Origin: Nemophila menziesii
Lineage: Eukaryota > Streptophyta > Magnoliopsida > Boraginales > Hydrophyllaceae
Length of the DNA stretch: 64,000 nt
Reading direction: 5' to 3'
Assembly: GCA_029959085.1 (NCBI GenBank)
Contig: JARWIR010000170.1
Span: 186,001 to 250,000 of the forward strand
Each line of letters starts with the position of its first letter. Position 1 is the first letter of the stretch. The notes beneath the pieces are model-generated. The model ran no database searches, was not told where the DNA came from, and was given only the letters and a program-made list of their open reading frames with translations. A program made the position numbers and the translations under genes. Shown here piece by piece: positions 35,432 to 48,249 of this stretch.

Positions 35432-37640
35432 TTAACCAATCCCTATAGGATTAAAGTCAAGAGCTAAGAGGGAGGCTAATTGGGGAGGTGGAAAAAAATT
35501 CCAAAGACTAAACAGAGAACCTTTAAGTTCCTGTTTAGCCACGCAATCTGCACAAGTGTTTTTGGATCTCTTAACATAAGAGATCTTAATATTACATAAC
35601 AGCTTAAACCTTAAAATACATTTAACCAAAATAGAAATGTTACAAAAAAATTTCACTCCCATCTTTGCTTGGTTAATAAGTTGTTGACAATCATTTTCAA
35701 TCTCTACCATTCCTTTTGGATATTTTGAGGCTATGATACAGGCACACAAAACTCCTCTAGCTTCAGCTTCAAGTGCTGATGAGGCAGAGACTTTCTTTGC
35801 AATTCCATCCACCACATTTCCTGTTGAGTCCCTAAGAATACAAGCAAAGGCAGCCTTATTAGTTTTTAAATCATAAGATGCATCACAATTAAGTTTAAAA
35901 TTCCCATTAGAAGGTGGTTTCCATTTTTCTGCACTGTCATCTCTAAAGCCATAGGCTTGAGTTACAGTGTTATTCAAAGAAGGTTCATGCAAATAATTGC
36001 AATTTCCTTCTAATTTTTGCCTCAGCTTAGCCTCAGATGTTAATCTCAAGGATTGATTGAACTCATCATAGGCTTGGATAGCATTCTGTAATGTTTGTAT
36101 AGGGTCAGGTGTTATTCCACGAAAAACACTTTCATTTCTTCCTCTCCAAATGAACCATACAATAAAGAGAGCAAGTTCACCAAGCCTTTTAGTTTTGAAT
36201 TCAGTTTCATTCAAACATAATCTGATAAAGTTAATCCATCTTGTAAATTTGAAAGATGGGTTTGTCAATGAAAGATAGCTCAAGGGGCTAGCCAACCAAA
36301 CTGCCCTAGCCCAGAAGCAGTGAAAGATCATATGTTCCACATTTTCCACTTCAATCCCACAAATTGAACATAAGTCTGAATCACAAGACTTTTTTTTTCT
36401 ATTTTCATTTGTAGCTAAAGCATTTTCACAATATTTCCATAAGAAATTTTTAATTTTTGGTAATATATTCATATTCCAAATCACTTTCCAATCCTCGGAT
36501 TGCATTTTAAAAGAGCTTTCACCCTTCTTTTTATTCATAACTTTCTCTCCAGTTTGTTGAGCCTTCCAAATCCTCTTATACATATCCTTAACTGTAACAT
36601 TTCCCCCTATTGAGAAGGGCCAATAGGGAGAATCATCACAACAAAAATTTGGAAGGAATATGTTAGAGATGGTCGCTACAACACCTGAAGAGAAGAGATT
36701 CTGTAATATATCAAGTCTCCATTCATGTTTAACATGATCAATCAGTTCAGAGACCAAAGTAAGAGAACAATTCAGAGGCATAGTTTGTATACCAGAGTTA
36801 CGTATCCAATTATATTCCCAAATTTTAATTTCTTTACCATTACCAACATTCCACATGATGTCTTGCAAAACAATTCCTTCCCTCAATTAAACTTTTTCAT
36901 CCTCAAGAACAGTTGTTTCCAATTTGAGCATGTAAAATATCAGTCTTAGTGAAGTATTTGCCTTTAAAAAGTTTGTAAACTAGTGAATTCTTGTTACACA
37001 TAAACTTCCACGCATTTGAGGCTAGCAAGGCCAAGTTTTGACAGTGAAAGTCTTTAAACCCAACTCCTCCATCTTCCTTAGAGTGCATAAGAGTCTGCCA
37101 TTTAACCCAATGAAACCTGTCATCTCCTTGGTTATTCCAGTAGAAGTTGGAAATCAAGGAGGTCAAGTGATTAGTAACCTTTTTAGGAATTTAAAACACA
37201 GACATAATGTAATTAGGTATAACCCCAATAACTGCCTTGACAAGTACCTCTTTTCCACTTTTACTAAGCATCTTAGTATCCCACATTTCCATCCTTTTGA
37301 GTATGATTTCAACTAACCATTCCAAAGACTTAACCTTGGATTTACCCCAAGAAGAGGGAATTCCCAAGTATTTACCAAGGTGATCAATTTTATTCATCCT
37401 TAACTGAGATGAAATACCATTTCTAATATGATGTGGAGTGTCTTTACTGAAAAAACACCATTTTTATTAAGATTAATTCTCTGACCAGTAGCAAAAGTAT
37501 ACCAATGTATGATATTATTGAAGATATCTATATTATAATTTGAGGCTTCAAGAAAAAACAAACTGTCATCTGCAAAAAGAAAATGTGTAATACCAGTTTA
37601 AACCAAAGTATCTTGGAGGGGGTCTTCTGATCCTAAGGGT
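35432..37640 (-). mobile_element. 5'-truncated LINE ORF2: RT C-terminal half, zinc-binding domain, RNase H
   Basis: Minus-strand order: RT catalytic block ITHFLFADDSLFFLEAS (37600-37550), then KYLGIPSSWGKSKVKSLEW (37375-37315), WDTKMLSKSGKEVLVKAVIG (37283-37225), FHWVKWQTLMHSKEDGGVGF (37110-37050) and LLASNAWKFM. A long open frame, 36886-35432 (484 codons), follows. It carries the zf-RVT domain (VIWNMNILPKIKNFLWKY, CSICGIEVENVEHMIFHC) and an RNase H domain (FKLNCDASYDLKTNKAAF, ALEAEARGVLCACI, IENDCQQLINQA, SKNTCADCVAKQEL). Frames upstream are broken by stops and frameshifts. The long intact 3' frame suggests a younger insertion than its neighbours. The apparent first codon of the 484-codon frame is not an ATG, so it is not a gene start. 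Confidence 0.9.
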
Positions 37641-37644
37641 GTGT

Positions 37645-38108
37645 TTTTATTCTGGAGAGAAAAAAATAATTAAAAAAAAGAGAAAAATATTGTTTGGATT
37701 AATAATTTTAACAAAGAAACATTCATAACAATTTTTTTTAGTATTTTTTTGTTTAAATTGGAAAAAATTTAAGAAAAAAAATATTAACATATTTCCATTT
37801 TTAGTGTTGTAAGATATCAAAGTTATATTTTTTTTCTTACTTATTTATAAGTCACTCATATTACTTCTTTCAAAAAAAATTCTAATCCAAACAACAGAAT
37901 ATATCAAAAACCATTTCTTTCCTTTCTTTTCTTCTCAATACCTTCCATCTAAACAATAGAATGTGTATTTGGAAAAGAAAGAACTATTTGGAGAAGGAAT
38001 CTATTTAATATTGTCCTCCAAAATGGACGATAAATACCATAAAACCTCATATAAAAATAAAGATGATATATATGCCATTCGTCTCAAACATCTTTATCCC
38101 AAACACAA
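37645..38108. other. AT-rich spacer with an imperfect inverted pattern
   Basis: GAGAGAAAAAAATAATT/AAAGAGAAAAATATTG and later TTTCTTTTCTTCTCAATACC words hint at a decayed short inverted-repeat element (37640-37990: CTAAGGGTGTG...ATCTAAACAATAGAATG). No gene is seen. Confidence 0.25.
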
Positions 38109-38118
38109 TTAGCAAATA

Positions 38119-39750
38119 GGGTAAAACCCCCGTATGACCCTTTATCTTTAGGCAAAATGCGTTGGCGGCCCCTAACTTGAGAATTGTAATGAGATAGCCA
38201 CACATGTTTCATTTTGCGATGATGGTGGCCCTTATTTGACGAATCGTCAGTTGACCATTAGTCAACGCTGCATGGCGCCAACTCAGCGCCATGTCATCAC
38301 CAACTGAGAATTTTTTCCCAACGTGGCAAGGGCAAATTTGTCATTTATCCATTATAACACATTTACACATACACACAAACAAATCAAAACACACACAGTA
38401 ACACACTAAAATACACACATTCTTGGTGTTCTTCGCTACAACTCAAACAATACAGTATAACACCAAATTGCTCACTCCAACATTCACCAAATTGCTCACT
38501 CCAACATTATTTCAAACCAATTCAAAGAATATAGTATAACACCAAATTGCTCACTCCATAATAATTCAAAAAATGCAGTATAACACCAAATAACTCAGCA
38601 CAACAATTCACAAAAAAATACAGTACAACACCAAATTGTTCATACAGTAAAAGGCTTCCAACAGTCATGAAAAGGCCATTGTAGGATTTGTATAAAAATA
38701 CAATAAACAATTACTCTAGTGCATCACTTTTCTCATACATTAAAAGGCTTCTATCCGTCATGAAAAGAAGCCAAAGTGCATCACTTTTCTCATACGGTAA
38801 AAGGCTTCCATCAGTCATGAAAAGGCCATTGTAGTATTTGTATAAAAATATAATGAACAATTACTCCAGTGCGTCACTTTTCTCATATGGTAAAAGGCTT
38901 TCAACAATCATGAAAAAAAGCCAAAGTCCATCACTTTTCTCATACGGTAAAAGGCTTTCAACAGTCATGACAAGGCCATTGTAGAATTTGTATAAAAATA
39001 TAATAAACAATTATAAGCCAAATTGCCCACTTCAATCTCAACGCATCACTTTTCTCATACTAAAAGGCTTCCTACAGTCATAAAAAGGCCATTGTAGGAT
39101 TTGTATAAAAATATAATAAACAATTATACTTAAGTCAGTTAATTCAGAAAATTGTAAAGGTCAGATAATTCGAATTTAGTGTGGGAAGGTGAGTTTGAAG
39201 AGATGTTTTTCTTTTTTTTTACCTGGGTTCTTCGATTGTTAACGGCGAAGCCAAGCCGTTGATGATGCTGGAGAACGGACACGAGTGGCGGCGGGACTCC
39301 TGTGTAGGAGAGTGGCTTGGTGTTTTGAAGAGTTATTTTTGATTTTTTTTATTTTGGGTTTTTCGAGTGTTAATTGCGTAGTCAAGCCGTTGATAATGGT
39401 GGAAAATGGAGACGCGGTGGGATTCTTGTGCAGGAGAGAAAATTGGTTCGGGAAGATAAGTTTGAAGGGATTTTTTTTTCTGTTTTTTTTATTTGAGGGT
39501 TCTTCCATTGTTGAAGCTTAAAGCCTTCAAGTGTTTTTTTTAATATTCAAAGTAAATAATAAGGATGATGATTAGGTAGCGCTGAGTTGGCGCCACGCGG
39601 CGTTGACTAACGGTCAACTAACGATTCTGTCAAAAAAGGACCACTATCGTCGCAAAATGAAACATGCGTGGCCATCTCGTTACAATTCTCAATTTAAGGT
39701 CGCCAGCGCATTTTGCCTAAATATAAAAGGGTCGCGTGTGGTTTTTACCC
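38119..39750. mobile_element. Mutator-like element with about 180-bp TIRs
   Basis: The flanking 10-mers TTAGCAAATA (38109-38118) and TTAGCAGATA (39751-39760) differ at one base. Left TIR 38119-38300, right TIR 39570-39750: GGGTAAAAC at both ends; GGCAAAATGCGTTGGCG against GGCAAAATGCGCTGGCG; CATGTTTCATTTTGCGA in both; GTCAACGC followed by GGCGCCAACTCAGCGC in both. The interior has about 90-bp repeats (AAAAGGCTTCCAACAGTCAT, GGCCATTGTAGGATTTGTAT) from 38640 to 39120 and a GC-richer tail with repeats (GGGTTCTTCGATTGTTAA; 39225-39510). A minus-strand ORF at 39239-39508 has no recognised domain. No transposase is visible; the element is non-autonomous. Confidence 0.85.
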
Positions 39751-39760
39751 TTAGCAGATA

Positions 39761-41790
39761 TGAACATTCTGGTATATGTCCCAATGTATATCAAGATGCG
39801 AGATCCAACTAAAATTTGAACTAAAATGAGGCAAATAACTTAAAATTATAATCCAAATGCCAACCACAACTACCACGACCATAAGCATCCGCTAAGATGC
39901 CTACGATCCACCAGAAGGAGTTTAATTTATTCCATCATTGGAATAAAGTGAAAGTGAGGAAAGTATGACAGATTTTCTAGAGAGGGTTCTCTCTAGGTTT
40001 CTTTTTATATAACTTTTAAGCCAAAACAATAAATCATCCCTACTTCTTGTAAAATCCTTCCAAACCTCCCCATCTTTCTCAAAAAATTCCTTTTCAAACA
40101 TCCTTGCTACTTTGTTGTTGTGTTGTTGTTTCAGCTCCTCAATTATAGTTTTATTTGAGTTTTCTAGAACACGTTAGGTGGACATCCTCAATCCATCGTG
40201 GTGATGCATATGAAGATCGGGGCAGTCGTGGATAAAATTGTCTTTTAATTGTCTGGTTTTTGTAGTTCTCAGGGTTGTCCGGGTTCTCGTATTTGGGTTG
40301 CACCCGGATTTATGATTTCTATAGTTGGCGAAAATCTTTTTGTTTCAAAAAATCCCAACTTTCCTTGTATTGTGGATGATCATTTTGTGCATTTTCCCGT
40401 TTGTATGCATGTGCATTTTGATCTTTTTAGAGTGGGCTTTGTGATGTTGCAGTTCAGGTGCGTGACTTGAAGAAACTCCATCAGTTTGTGCAGCTTCTGT
40501 TCAAAGGCCGTTCTAATTAGTTAATTTATTTTAGTTGCTTTTTTGGGGATATCTTATTGCGCTTTGAAAGGTTTCAATTACATGAATTTATTTTCATCAA
40601 ATTTACTACATTGGTTTGCTAATTGTTTCTAATCCAGTATCCGGTTCAAAATTCTTTATGTCATCCAAGAGCTTAGTCTTTAACTTAGGTTATAAAATCT
40701 TCAATAAATTGAGATTTCCCCACTTTTTTGAAAATATTGGCTCCTCCTTCAAAATGAAGGGTGTTGCTAAGAATGGTAGTTTGAAAGATTTTTGGAATTG
40801 GATTTGCTTTATAAATCAAGATAAGAACAAGTTCAATTCTCCTAAACTCCTCTCGATTGCATGTCTGATTAATGTGCAACTTGCTCAGCAAACTATTTCT
40901 GATTGTAGTAATGGTAAATTGTGAAGTACTAATGTCTTAGGGTTAAATAATAATAATATTGATCTCTATAAGATTAATGTTATGTTAGCTAAACTAGGCT
41001 TCACCTAGCTTCTTGCTTTTGATGCTAAAGTTGAACAACATATTTCTAAAGATGATTTGTAAAAGAAAGTCTTCCATTACACCGTCCTTCTCCCAAACCT
41101 TTCCCCTTGCTGCACGGAAGTGCAAGTTAATTTCCAAAGCACCAAAAGATATTTAATATTGGTGAAAAATGTTGTAAATTTATGGGTTGAATATCGATTT
41201 AAAGAGACATCTTTATGGTTGAGGCACACCAGATCAGTTTGCTTCGCTGATTTTTATCCTGGTAAGGACATGATCGACAGTCTGCAAATGTAGAATTGAA
41301 AACCTAAAAGCTCAAAAAAAATTATTTTAAAAAAGGTAACATTAATAAATTTTCAAACATTAATCAAATTTGAAGATAAAATTTTTGTAATTGGTAAACG
41401 GTGCGCGGGCCGGTGGTGATAGGTAAAAAAAATAAGCATGAGACGGAGGTAAAAAACATATATGTTCTTATATGCATCATGATGAGTTGTGCAACCTAAA
41501 ATGATGTGTCTTATATGTAAAATAGTGGACAGACTACTATAATATGTAAAAAAGTCGTGAGAGAATGTTGGGCAATTATTTTGGTCACTTTTTCTCTGGA
41601 CAGAGTTAGGTTTTTAAATTTTTTTGTAGTGAGTGTTTAAATATATTATATATAATACATTTTTTTAGTATAAAGTTATTAGGAAAGGGTATTATCAGGT
41701 AGATTGATAAAAAATAGTAATACTTAGGATTTTTTGAGGAAAAAAGAGCTCAATTTTTTGAATATGGGTTTTCTGGTGTCTGGGCGTTTT
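39761..41790. other. No recognised gene
   Basis: Plus-strand frames at 40249-40470 and 40616-40924 are open, and the composition between 40200 and 41280 is a little less AT-rich than average. This looks like a decayed coding sequence, possibly a retroelement ORF1, but I cannot name a domain. Confidence 0.3.
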
Positions 41791-41799
41791 AAGCAATTG

Positions 41800-41915
41800 T
41801 ATCTAGGTAAAACCCGTGCCTAAACACTTTTAAGAATAGTTTTGTTCCGGTGAAAGGAATCAAACCTAGGTCCCCGGGTGAAAGTCAGATATCTTATCTA
41901 CTAAAACGATAGAAA
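41800..41915 (-). mobile_element. Possible tRNA-derived SINE
   Basis: On the minus strand an A-box-like TTTTAGTAGATAAGATATC is followed at the right spacing by a B-box-like CCTAGGTTTGATTCCTTTC. No clear target duplication or A-tail is found, so this is tentative; a tRNA pseudogene fragment is the alternative. Confidence 0.35.
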
Positions 41916-42190
41916 AGGAATGCGGTCAACGTAGATTAGTTACAGAACTTTCAGAGGTGTTGAGTGATTATAAGGTGTTAGAGTGATATCATTCTTTCTT
42001 TATCGAGTGAAATCTATATCTTTGAAAATTAATTATATTACATATTATTTAGTTATTTTATTATATATTTTAATAAAAGGTTTAGACTTTTTTTTATTAA
42101 TATTATAAATATTACATAATATCTATTTAGTTATTTTCTTATGCAATTTAACCACATGAATGATGAGTAATCAGTTTATAATTAGTATAA

Positions 42191-42356
42191 GAGCCCGTTT
42201 GGGATTGATTATTTTGGAGCTAAAAGCGCTTTTTGATTAAAATTTAATATTTGTAAAAAATATTTAAAAATATCTTGATATCTAAAATTAATTTAAGTGA
42301 TTATTTTAATAATCACTAATCTAGTGCTTTTCTTAAAAGCAATCCCAAACGGGCAC
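42191..42356. mobile_element. Harbinger/Tourist-like MITE
   Basis: TAA flanks both ends (42188-42190 and 42357-42359). Ends: left GAGCCCGTTTGGGATTG, right in reverse complement GTGCCCGTTTGGGATTG. 166 bp; same end family as 34385-34615. Confidence 0.75.
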
Positions 42357-42640
42357 TAAGTTAATATCTTATAAAGTCTCAAAATTATAATTATTCTATT
42401 AGTGTTGATTTTATTTCGAATGACCTTATTTTAATAATGTATTTTTAATTTGGATTGTTAAATCTAATTTTAATAACATCACTAATGTATTTTTAAAAAC
42501 TAATTGTACCGACAACGATATTTTTATCCAATCTTTCCGAATCCAAAACGATAATCATGGTATTGTAATTTTAGTTACTATTAACGAATGTTCTTTTTCG
42601 AAAAGTAAAAAATTATTAATAACTAAAACTTAAACAAAAT

Positions 42641-42715
42641 ACACACATTAGTGAAAATCTATCAAAAACATTACCCCTACACATTAGTGAAAATCTATCA
42701 AAAACATTACCCCTT
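42641..42715. repeat. Short tandem duplication (about 36 bp)
   Basis: ACATTAGTGAAAATCTATCA followed by AAAACATTACCCCT occurs twice in direct succession. The ORF over it has no relatives that I know. Confidence 0.8.
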
Positions 42716-42959
42716 AGTGTATTATCGTTCTTTCTTGCAATCATTTGAAAACAAAAAATCTTTGTTTTGCCCTTACGTTTGTCCATCCAATAATGAGTAT
42801 GACATTAAGAATTTTTTGGTTTTGGACATTAGTATGAAGAAAAAAAAGGACATTAGTATGATATCTATACAAGCAAAGATTTTATTTTTGGGGTTGAAAT
42901 GAAAGAAAAGAAAGTTCAACGATAAAATAAAAGCCTAAATAGAAATACGAAAAAACACC

Positions 42960-43128
42960 AGCCTCTTCTATTCTTTAATTAGGCCTTTCCAAATAACAGC
43001 CACGTAACTCAATATAAGCCCAATCCTCTACTATCTTCATTCTCTCTCTTTCTCTCTTCACTCTCTCTCTATACACGAACACAAAATCTCTTCCGAGAGA
43101 GCAGTGATAGAGTATCGAGCAAAGCAAA
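42960..43128 (+). promoter_or_regulatory. TypA proximal upstream region and 5' UTR with CT-rich tract
   Basis: A pyrimidine-rich tract (TTCTCTCTCTTTCTCTCTTC at about 43038-43060, then CTCTCTCTCTATACACG) lies 60-90 bp before the start codon. Such CT microsatellites are common in core promoters and 5' UTRs of plant plastid-protein genes. No certain TATA box; CTCTATACACG at about 43068 is a weak candidate. The context AAGCAAAATGGAG suits a plant start codon. Confidence 0.45.
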
Positions 43129-46100
43129 ATGGAGAAGATAGCTAGTGGAATCCACACTTCATTCACACCCACTTTCTCTACAACAAAACCCAACAAACCT
43201 ATCAACAAAAGCTTCAATCTTGCTTCTTCTCATTTGCTCAATAAACAATTTTTTGGTCACACTTTATGTTCTTCATCTTTATCCACTAAGAAAACAACTT
43301 TTAATACTCATTCGAGATACCAAGCTGCTAATTCCATCAAATGTTCTGTTTCTGAAGCTCCTGAGACCACCACTGGTAATTTTCACATGCTTTTCATTCT
43401 CCGTTATTTTAAAATTCAGTGTCACAATGTTATACAGCTTTGTATCTGATTTAGCTTGCTCAATTTGAATTTTATATATGTCAATTGTTACTTAGCTGTA
43501 TTGAAATACCTTTCTTGGGTATTCTATTACTGATTAATTTCACCATTGTTCCTTGTGTTATGCAAAATAGTCGAATATACCTGTATGTATCAAAATAGTA
43601 AATATATCCGTGTTATACATTAACTTTGTGTAATGACTTAAGCCAAGAGAGCCCATTTCTGAACGGTATTAGTGATTTCTTTAATTCCTCAGAAAAATCG
43701 AGCCAGTTAAAGAGGAGAAGTGACATAAGGAATATAGCAATTGTTGCTCATGTTGATCATGGAAAAACCACTCTCGTTGATGCAATGTTAAAGCAAGCAA
43801 AGGTGAAGTCAGTTATAGTTAGCGTATAAATTAGCTTATGTATTAATAATATTAAAAATTGTTTGCAGGTGTTTCGTGACAATCAATTTGTACAAGAAAG
43901 AATTATGGACTCAAATGATCTTGAACGTGAAAGAGGAATAACAATTCTTAGTAAAAATACATCAATTAATTACAAAGGTACAAAGATTAATATAATCGAC
44001 ACTCCTGGACATTCTGATTTTGGAGGTGAAGTTGAACGTATTCTCAATATGGTCGAAGGAGTTCTTCTAGTGGTACTTTCCTTTGAATTTTCTAATTTAC
44101 AGTTATATTCCCTTTATTTATATATATATACTTATAGGTAGATTCTGTTGAGGGTCCCATGCCCCAGACAAGATTTGTTCTAAAGAAAGCTCTAGAATTT
44201 GGCCTTTCAGTAGTTGTTGTTATTAACAAAATCGATCGATCTTCAGCTCGTCCAGAATTTGTTATAAATTCCACTTTTGAGCTCTTTATTGAACTTAATG
44301 CTTCAGATGAACAGGTAATTTATTAAACTTACTCTATTTTATAATTTTATTCTCGAATCTAATCTTTCATTCTCTGTACAGTGTGATTTCCAGGTAATTT
44401 ACGCTAGTGGAATTAAAGGACAAGCTGGACTTTCATCTGATAAATTAGCAGAAGATCTTGGACCACTTTTCGAAACTATTGTTAGATGTATACCGGGCCC
44501 ACCAATTGTTGTAGATGGTGCACTTCAAATGTTGGTCAGTTCTTAAAATCACACTCTTATTCTCCTAATTTAAGTTATAATTTTTAGCTAACTATTGTAT
44601 AAAATTTAGGCTACAAATATCGAGTATGATGAACATAAAGGACGTATTGCTATTGGACGTGTACACGCAGGAACTATACGCAGAGGAATGGATGTGCGGG
44701 TACGCTATTAAATCCCTTTCTTACACTATTTTCAATGTTTCTGAAAAAACTATGTTATGCTAGATTTGCACTTCAGAAGATTCATGTAGATTTGGAAGAG
44801 TAAATGAACTTTTCGTGTACGAGAAATTTTACAGAGTAGCTGCTGATGTAGTAGAAGCTGGTGATATTTGTGCTGTTTCAGGCATTGGTGATATTCAGGT
44901 AAAGACATTATACTGTTATAGTATACAGACAAGTTAAATGTTTGTCTGAAACTAACTAACTGTATAATTAGATTGGAGAAACTATAGCTGATAAAGCATC
45001 TGGTAAGCCATTACCGTCAATTAAAATGGAGGAACCAACTGTAAAAATGGCCTTCTCGATTAACACTTCACCTTTTGTTGGGCGTGAGGGTAAATACGTC
45101 ACAAGTAGAAATCTTAGAGATAGGCTTATGAAAGAACTCGAAAAAAACTTAGCTATGAGAGTTGAAGATGGTGAAACTTCCGATACTTTTATAGTTAGTG
45201 GAAGAGGTACTTTACATATCACAATCTTAATCGAGAATATGCGAAGAGAAGGTTATGAATTCATGGTGGGACCACCTAAAGTTATTAACAAAATTGTTAA
45301 CGGAAAAACTTTGGAGCCTTATGAAATTGCTACAGTTGAGGTTCCTGAAGAACATATGGGTCCTGTAGTGGAACTTCTTGGTAAAAGACGTGGACAAATG
45401 TTTGATATGCAAGCTAATGGGTAATCATTTTAACTTAAATATTTACATTTGACCTTTTAAAGATTCGTAAAATGGGTAGTAATATTTTTTTTTTTTTACA
45501 GTGGAGAAGGAACGAGTTTTTTGAAGTATAAGATACCTACTCGTGGATTACTTGGATTAAGGAACGCAATTTTAACAGCTTCTCGTGGTACAGCGATACT
45601 TAATACAATATTCGATAGTTATGGGCCATGGTCTGGTGATATGTCTACTCGTGAACAGGGTTCTTTGGTAATTTTCTTTTTACTCTTCTTTGATAAATAT
45701 AAAAGCTACATTAATTTAATTGTTTTTTGTTACTTTTAGGTTGCGTTTGAGACTGGGACAAGTACTTCTTATGCGCTATTTAGTGCGCAAGAGAGAGGGC
45801 AAATGTTTATCGGTTCAGGGGTTGAAGTTTATAAAGGGCAAATAGTGGGTATTCATCAACGTACTGGAGATTTATCGTTGAATGTTTGTAAGAAAAAGGC
45901 TGCAACTAATGTTCGTTCTAATAAAGATGTAACGGGTGAGTGAGTTAAAATATTTAGAGGTTTTTAAAAAATATTATAATTAATTATTTTGATTTTTGTT
46001 GTTGTTTGTTATAGTGATTCTTGATACGCCGATGGATTATAGTTTGGATGATTGTATTGAATACATTCAAGAAGATGAGTTGGTTGAAGTTACTCCAGCG

Positions 46101-46148
46101 AGTGTACGGATGTGTAAGAATCCAAAGGTTGCGTTTAAGAAGAGGTGA
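43129..46148 (+). CDS. SVR3-like (TypA/BipA): Chloroplast TypA/BipA-type translational GTPase (SVR3-like), 11 exons
   Basis: Coding exons: 43129-43375, 43693-43802, 43869-44072, 44138-44314, 44382-44534, 44610-44699, 44764-44898, 44972-45420, 45502-45667, 45740-45935 and 46015-46148. All introns are GT/AG and all phases agree; the sum is 2,061 nt, 686 aa. The Ser/Thr-rich, acid-poor N-terminus (about 1-80) is a typical chloroplast transit peptide. GTPase motifs: G1 AHVDHGKTT (101-109), switch region RERGIT (139-144), G3 DTPGH (163-167), G4 NKID (217-220). The elongation-factor-like domains II-III follow, then the TypA-specific C-terminal region ([32 protein letters not shown]). The last exon encodes [15 protein letters not shown] and ends VAFKKR. 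In plants this family (Arabidopsis SVR3 is about 675 aa) binds plastid ribosomes and is needed for normal chloroplast development, especially in the cold. The bacterial homologue BipA/TypA assists ribosome assembly. Nothing is missing, so the gene is probably functional. Introns are short and transposon-free, unlike the rest of the window. Confidence 0.96.
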
Positions 46149-46400
46149 AAAATGATGGGTTTTGCGAGGGTATAATGGGATGTTTCATATATGTTTGGTG
46201 ATTTCGGGTTAGGTTCAACCTGAGAGAGCTCTATAGCATCTGAAGCTTTTACGCGATGATGATGTAGATATTTTTGAACCTTGATTGACACAACATATAA
46301 ATGTTATGGAGTTTGATATTTGATTTATGTTTACCAATATTTTATAGAAATTTCAGTTGTACCACTTCCATGGCAGATGCTATATTATTTAAGTTCTACG
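46149..46400 (+). other. TypA 3' UTR region
   Basis: Sequence after the TGA is transcribed-looking, with AT-rich stretches near 46310-46350 (for example GATTTATG, ATATTTTATAGAAA) where polyadenylation may occur. No sharp signal can be assigned. From 46400 to 46790 there is unassigned spacer. Confidence 0.35.
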
Positions 46401-46794
46401 GTAATATTGCTTACTTCGAATTCATGTCTAAGTAGGGGTGTGGGGCTAGAGTCTTTTAAATAAATTATAAGGGTGAATATTTAACCAGGAGTTCATGAAA
46501 TTTTTTATTAACGTTTTTTTTTATTTAAAAAACCGGGCAAATTACATTGCACTTTGGGGTAGGGGGTGGAGGCTAGAACCGTAAGAGAATGGAAGTGGAA
46601 TATAATACTACGTTAACAAAATATAAGAGATATAGAAAAAGGGATTAATATTATTGATTTCGATAATGGAACAAATAATACAATGTACATGTTTTTATTT
46701 TGAAGAGAACTAGGTAAAATTCGTGTTTGAAAATATGTAAGAAAAAATTTGTTTGGTTGACAAGAATCGAATTTATGTTTTTTAGGTGAATATC

Positions 46795-47875
46795 AAAGTT
46801 AAGGTTAATGTTAAGGTTTATGGTTAATTTTAAAATTTAAGTTAAATAAAAAGTTTAAGAATTAATATTTAATGTTTAAAGTTGAAATTTAATAGTATAT
46901 AAAGTTAGGGTAAGGCTTCCATCCAATATTGAATCGTCCAATATTTATATAGTAGTCATTGATTATTTTAACGAAACAAGTGTCATTAGATTAATAAGTT
47001 AGTTACTTTTGTAAGTTTAAAACATGGAGTATGTGTATAAATATAATTGGGGTAGGATCATCCAATATTGGATGGAAGAATTTTCCATAAAGTTAAGGTC
47101 GAATATTAGGGTAATGAATCTTCATTAAAGTTAAAATGAAAGTTAAGGTTAAGGTTCAAGGTTTAAGGTAAGATTTAAGGTCAAATGTCAAAGTCAATGT
47201 AATGGTTAAAGTTAAGGTTTAAGGTTTAAGATCAAGGTTAAGTGTTAATTTTTATGACTAAGGTTAAGTTTAAGGTTAAAAAAATGTAATTGTAGGTGAA
47301 GGTGATGGTTAAAGTTAAGGTTACAGTTAAGGTTAAGGTTAAAGTTAAGGTTAAGGTTAAATAAAAGGTTTAAAAATATAATTTTAAGGTTTAAGATTAA
47401 GAATTAATAAGATTTAAGGTTTGATATCAGCGCAATAAATCTTAACTTGGTTAAAGTTAGAATTAACGTTTAAATTCTAAGGTTAATGATAAGGTTAAGG
47501 TTAAGGTTAGGGTTAAGGTTATAATAATAAAATTTATGGTTTGAGGTCGAATATCAGTACGATGAATTTTTATCTTGTTAAAATTAAATTAAAGTTTAAA
47601 CCTTAAGTTTAAGTATAAGGTCTAGAATGGGGTTAAGTTTAAAATTAAGATAAAAATTAAGTTAAAGTTTAAAGTTTAAGATTTATGATAAATTTTATGA
47701 TTTAGTGTTAAGGTTAAGGTCAAAGATTTATGGTTCAAAGTTTAAAGTTTTATAAATAAGATTAAAGTTTAAGTTTAGGTTGAGCTAAATATTAAAATTT
47801 AAATTTAAATTAAAGTTAAGATTAAATTTAAAGTTAAAAGGTTAAAATTAAACTTCAAGTTAAGATTAGAGTTAA
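46795..47875 (+). repeat. Degenerate GTTAAG/GGTTAA hexamer field, about 1.1 kb
   Basis: The segment is dominated by GGTTAAGGTTAAGGTT-type strings (47310-47365, 47480-47520) and decayed forms (AAGTTTAAGG, AAAGTTAAGG). It begins 650 bp after the TypA stop codon. The purest runs have a 6-bp period with TTAAGG, differing from the usual plant telomere repeat TTTAGGG and from TTAGGG. It has no coding potential. It is probably a simple-sequence expansion with subsequent point mutation. Confidence 0.75.
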
Positions 47876-48070
47876 TTCTCTTTTTAAGTTGCATCACAAT
47901 AAAAATTCAAGAAATTACACTAAATTGCATTCCACGTCTATGCATATGAATACGTCTAACAAAATAAATTAAATTTTTTGAATAAATGAAATGTGTATAA
48001 TTTTTCAAATGTCAAAGACCATAAATGAGATAGGATATAATTTTACCAAATCGAAAAGGTAAAATGTAAA

Positions 48071-48247
48071 AAGTAATGATATATACCATTTAAATTTATA
48101 CTATTTAATATATTATTCATGATGTGGCGTGAATTGGTTAGAAATAAATCGTTAATCAAATTAAATAAATAAATAAATTAACGATTTACTTCTAACCAAT
48201 TCACGCTATATCATGAGTGGTATATTAGTTGGTATATATCATTACTC
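48071..48247. mobile_element. Foldback MITE (same family as 29201-29375)
   Basis: Left arm AAGTAATGATATATACCA; right arm in reverse complement GAGTAATGATATATACCA. The arms continue with AATTGGTTAGAAATAAATCG against GAATTGGTTAGAAGTAAATC and meet at an AAATAAATAAATAAA loop. 177 bp. No clean target duplication. Confidence 0.7.
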
Positions 48248-48249
48248 AA

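Noticed and set aside
46795..47875. Interstitial telomeric repeat
   Set aside because: The hexamer is TTAAGG, which is not the usual plant telomere unit TTTAGGG; without knowing the species' telomere sequence the claim is unsupported.
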